This document shows, piece by piece, positions 5,237 through 7,002 of a stretch of DNA of 7,002 bases (positions within the stretch are counted from its first letter, which is position 1; each line of letters starts with the position of its first letter). The stretch comes from Sphingobacterium thalpophilum. Its GTDB lineage: Bacteria; Bacteroidota; Bacteroidia; Flavobacteriales; Flavobacteriaceae. The notes beneath the pieces were generated by a model. It was not told where the DNA came from and did no database searches. It worked only from the letters and a program-made list of their open reading frames with translations. The position numbers were made by a program, and so were the translations under genes. The stretch lies in contig CALPOS020000109.1 of NCBI GenBank assembly GCA_943325255.2, positions 1-7,002 on the forward strand, read 5' to 3'.

Positions 5237-5581
5237 TTACAATTCGAAATCCTTCGAAATTTCTTTTACCGCTTTTTCAATTTGGGATTCGACGCTATCG
5301 TATGTAGCATTGATTTCTTTTCTTTTGCCTTCCGCTTTGGTCCATGCTTCTATTTGAAGAATCTCCTGAAACGCTTGATCCATGCCTAATAAATCCAAAG
5401 TCGGCTTTATTTTGTGGGCATACGCGTAGGCTAATTTGTGATCTTTTGTCTTAATTCCTAACTTGATTTGGGTTAAATCTTGCGGAACTTCCGTGACAAA
5501 TAAGCTGATGATTTGGTTGACGAATTCAGCATCGTTGTCTGAAAGCGCATACACTTTAGATAGGTTGTAATTTAGGGCCAT
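5237..5581 (-). CDS. Hpt domain histidine phosphotransfer protein
   Basis: The 114-residue, mostly helical protein matches a stand-alone Hpt domain. The phospho-accepting site is AYAHKIKPTLDLLG, with His56 as the expected phosphorylated residue, and a first helix pair (DAEFVNQIISLFVTEVPQDL, about 17-36) precedes it. Hpt proteins relay phosphate between response-regulator receiver domains in phosphorelay signalling in the cytoplasm. The site reads HKIKPTLDLLG where many Hpt domains have HxLKGSS; the KP-T-LLG form is, from memory, common in Bacteroidota. No partner kinase or receiver gene lies in the window, so the pathway is unknown. The start is 2 bp after the FAH gene stop, so the two are almost certainly co-transcribed. 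Confidence 0.85.
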   Translation of the reverse strand: MALNYNLSKVYALSDNDAEFVNQIISLFVTEVPQDLTQIKLGIKTKDHKLAYAYAHKIKPTLDLLGMDQAFQEILQIEAWTKAEGKRKEINATYDSVESQIEKAVKEISKDFEL

Positions 5582-5583
5582 GA

Positions 5584-6195
5584 TTATTTAATATTTATTC
5601 TGAATACTTTTTTATTTTCAATGAATCCTTCCAGGATATCATTGGGTTGAACGACTGCAACGCCTTCTGGTGTTCCAGTAAAAATAATGTCTCCTATTTT
5701 GAGTGTGAAGTATTGCGAAACGTACGCGATGAGTTCGTCAATTTTCCACAGCATCAGGCTAGAATTACCTTTTTGAACTGTTTTTCCGTTGTTGGTGAGT
5801 TCAAAATTAATACTTTCTAACGAACTAAAAAGTTTTTTCGATATAAAGCTACCAATAACCGCTGAACCGTCAAAAGCTTTTGCTTTTTCCCAGGGCAAGC
5901 CTTTGTCCTTTAACGTTTGTTGAACGTCACGAGCAGTAAAATCGATGCCGACGCTAATCTCTTCGTAATAATTGTGTGCGAACTTGGGTTCGATATATTT
6001 TCCGACTTTGCTAATCTTGACAATCAACTCAATTTCATGGTGAATGTCCGAAGAAAACTCGGGAATCACGAATGGATGTTGCTTCAATAAAATAGCAGAA
6101 TCCGGCTTGAGAAACACAACGGGTTCGTCAGGTCTTTCGTTTTGTAATTCTTCGATATGTTTGGCGTAGTTGCGCCCGATGCAGATAAGTTTCAC
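5584..6195 (-). CDS. Fumarylacetoacetate hydrolase (FAH) family protein
   Basis: The 203-residue protein is a single FAH-fold domain of the short YcgM/FAHD1 type. It starts MKLICIGRNYAKHIEEL, has the divalent-metal ligands Glu54 and Glu56 in HHEIELIVK and Asp85 in GIDFTARD, then PWEKAKAFDGSAVIG (101-115) and FTGTPEGV (172-179). Short FAH proteins of this kind decarboxylate oxaloacetate or hydrolyse acylpyruvates. Which substrate this one uses cannot be read from the sequence. Translation starts at a GTG (6193-6195) because no ATG or other start fits upstream in frame. It is 2 bp before the Hpt gene. The gap to the exonuclease gene holds structured element copy 3 and a short repeat. Confidence 0.92.
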   Translation of the reverse strand: MKLICIGRNYAKHIEELQNERPDEPVVFLKPDSAILLKQHPFVIPEFSSDIHHEIELIVKISKVGKYIEPKFAHNYYEEISVGIDFTARDVQQTLKDKGLPWEKAKAFDGSAVIGSFISKKLFSSLESINFELTNNGKTVQKGNSSLMLWKIDELIAYVSQYFTLKIGDIIFTGTPEGVAVVQPNDILEGFIENKKVFRINIK

Positions 6196-6224
6196 TCGAT
6201 TTTATTTATTGTTTTTTTATTGGT

Positions 6225-6248
6225 CTCGTGCAGTCGCTTCGCTCGTGC
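6225..6248. repeat. CTCGTGC direct repeat with shared GCTTCGC core
   Basis: CTCGTGC occurs at 6225-6231 and 6242-6248, separated by AGTCGCTTCG. On the - strand the middle reads AGCGAAGCG, the same core as the 16-bp array at 932-1027. It lies in the gap before the FAH start. No gene or promoter consensus is seen here. Confidence 0.4.
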
Positions 6249-6250
6249 CA

Positions 6251-6285
6251 TTGTAGTAAGTTGTATTTTATAAGTTGTAGATTGA
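6251..6285. repeat. Degenerate 7-bp repeat beside element copy 3
   Basis: The stretch falls into 7-base units (TTGTAGT, AAGTTGT, ATTTTAT, AAGTTGT, AGATTGA), with AAGTTGT repeated exactly 14 bp apart. It touches structured element copy 3, just as the GAATNNN repeat touches copy 1. Confidence 0.45.
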
Positions 6286-6402
6286 GGAGCCGGGAACCTG
6301 CTGTTCGCTCTATCTTTTTTGTTTTTTGTCACCCTGAGCGCAGTCGAAGGGCTTTTTTCTAAAAAACAAAAAAGGATGCCACTTCCATCAGGGCTAGGGC
6401 TT
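6285..6402 (-). ncRNA. Structured intergenic element, copy 3 (candidate ncRNA)
   Basis: On the - strand the element begins GAAGCCCTAGCCCTGATGG, then GGCATCCTTTT, and ends AAAGATAGAGCG, AACAGCAGG, GGCTCCT, matching copies 1 and 2. A perfect 14-bp A/T-rich stem (CTTTTTTGTTTTTT at 6314-6327 with its complement at 6361-6374) closes the middle, and the loop holds a second repeat (6328-6352). It is the longest copy. It has the same direction as the genes around it and begins about five bases after the exonuclease stop codon, so it would be in that gene's 3' untranslated region. A structured 3' end or a mobile repeat are both possible. Confidence 0.6.
6328..6352. repeat. Nested repeat in the loop of element copy 3
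   Basis: The stretch contains CCCT (6332-6335) and AGGG (6348-6351) around a G/C-rich centre (GAGCGCAGTCGA). I recognise it as a dispersed sequence seen in many Bacteroidota intergenic regions, from memory. It is G/C-richer than its surroundings and is inserted between the arms of the long A/T stem. Confidence 0.5.
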
Positions 6403-6407
6403 CTGTA

Positions 6408-7002
6408 TTACAACAGCTTATTGTTTAATTTTCGCAGCTTAATCGCTGTCAGTACTTTCTTCGTATACAATGGGAAATCCGCATTTTGAATCCAACCAAA
6501 GTAACCCGGTTCGTCTTCTAATACTTTTTCTACTTTGGCACCTTTGTGCTTTCCGAAAGAGAAAATTTCTTCACCATCTTTGTCGTAACCGATAAATCCA
6601 GCAAAATCCGCAGAGCGTTTTCTAGTGGTAAAATCTGCTAGCGATTTCATGTCATTTTCCAATTCAGGATAACGTTCTAATTGCGCTTTCAATATTTCGT
6701 AAGTTGCCATCGTATCGGCTTCGGCAGAATGGGCGTTTTCTAAACTTTTGCCGCAATAAAACTTTAATGCAGCACTCAAGGTGCGTTCTTCCATTTTGTG
6801 AAAGATGGTTTGCACATCTACAGACACGCGGCTTTTCATGTCAAAATCGACACCCGCACGCAATAATTCTTCCGCCAACAACGGTATGTCAAAACGATCC
6901 GAATTGAATCCACCCAAATCGCTATCCTTAATCATATTGTGAATCTGAGTCGCCAATTCCTTGAAAGTTGGCTCATTCGCAACCTTTTCATTCGTGATGC
7001 CA
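6408..7002 (-). CDS. DEDDh 3'-5' exonuclease, N terminus beyond window
   Basis: The reading frame is open through the right edge, so the start and the Exo I motif (DxE) are outside the window. A TTG at 6954-6956 is not a real start, because the frame continues upstream as ...NEPTFKEL. Visible are Exo II, GGFNSDRFDIPLLAEEL, and Exo III, HSAEADTMATYEIL, whose His-to-Asp spacing of five marks the DEDDh (DnaQ/epsilon-like) class. The C-terminal part (FSFGKHKGAKVEKVL ... YFGWI) resembles the extra domain that follows the nuclease in ExoX-like proteins. The enzyme would remove nucleotides from 3' ends of DNA or RNA; the substrate is not known. The stop at 6408-6410 is about five bases before structured element copy 3. 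Confidence 0.93.
   Translation of the reverse strand, partial: GITNEKVANEPTFKELATQIHNMIKDSDLGGFNSDRFDIPLLAEELLRAGVDFDMKSRVSVDVQTIFHKMEERTLSAALKFYCGKSLENAHSAEADTMATYEILKAQLERYPELENDMKSLADFTTRKRSADFAGFIGYDKDGEEIFSFGKHKGAKVEKVLEDEPGYFGWIQNADFPLYTKKVLTAIKLRKLNNKLL

Noticed and set aside
6408..6956. Exonuclease starting at the TTG at 6954-6956
   Set aside because: The frame stays open with protein-like sequence to the window edge, and the DEDDh fold needs an N-terminal Exo I motif that would lie further upstream.

Overview
The window looks like chromosomal core-genome DNA from a Flavobacterium-like member of the Bacteroidota. The evidence is an AT-rich sequence, A-rich leaders with no Shine-Dalgarno sequence before the start codons, Bacteroidota-type promoter boxes (TTTG / TAnnTTTG), the DUF4295 ribosomal gene found in this phylum, and proteins (Ndk, FtsY, bL28, bL33, CinA) of the flavobacterial type. 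I see no transposase, integrase, phage gene, CRISPR array, tRNA or rRNA, and no new multi-gene system. The unusual content lies between the genes.

Layout. Positions 1-369 hold the possible last codons of an upstream + gene, its strong terminator, short repeats, a structured element (copy 1) and the ndk promoter. ndk (370-789, +) is the only complete gene on the + strand. It converges on a DUF721 gene, with a bidirectional terminator and a six-unit 16-bp repeat array between them. All other genes are on the - strand. In transcription order from the right edge they are a DEDDh exonuclease (cut by the window end), a FAH-family hydrolase with a GTG start, a small Hpt phosphotransfer protein, cinA, then rpmB-rpmG-DUF4295 (a ribosomal-protein unit with its own promoter and terminator), ftsY with its own terminator, a small lipoprotein, and the DUF721 gene overlapping it by 20 bp.

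How the genes relate. FtsY is the signal-recognition-particle receptor and lies just downstream of three ribosomal-protein genes, so translation and membrane targeting are grouped. Ndk balances NTP pools. CinA is a pyridine-nucleotide repair/salvage enzyme. FAH hydrolase and Hpt are 2 bp apart and very likely co-transcribed, possibly on into cinA. The exonuclease and DUF721 proteins suggest nucleic-acid processing, but their exact roles are not fixed.

Most notable signal. Three copies of one structured element (about 83-118 bp) lie at 210-296 (+), 5108-5190 (+) and 6285-6402 (-). Their ends are conserved and their middles vary, and one predicted pair changes in a compensating way between copies, which suggests a folded RNA. 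Each copy has a short-period (7- or 8-bp) repeat beside it. Copy 2 sits between two inverted 8-bp arrays, and the loop of copy 3 holds a second repeat. It may correspond to a described flavobacterial RNA motif (Flavo-1), which I could not check.
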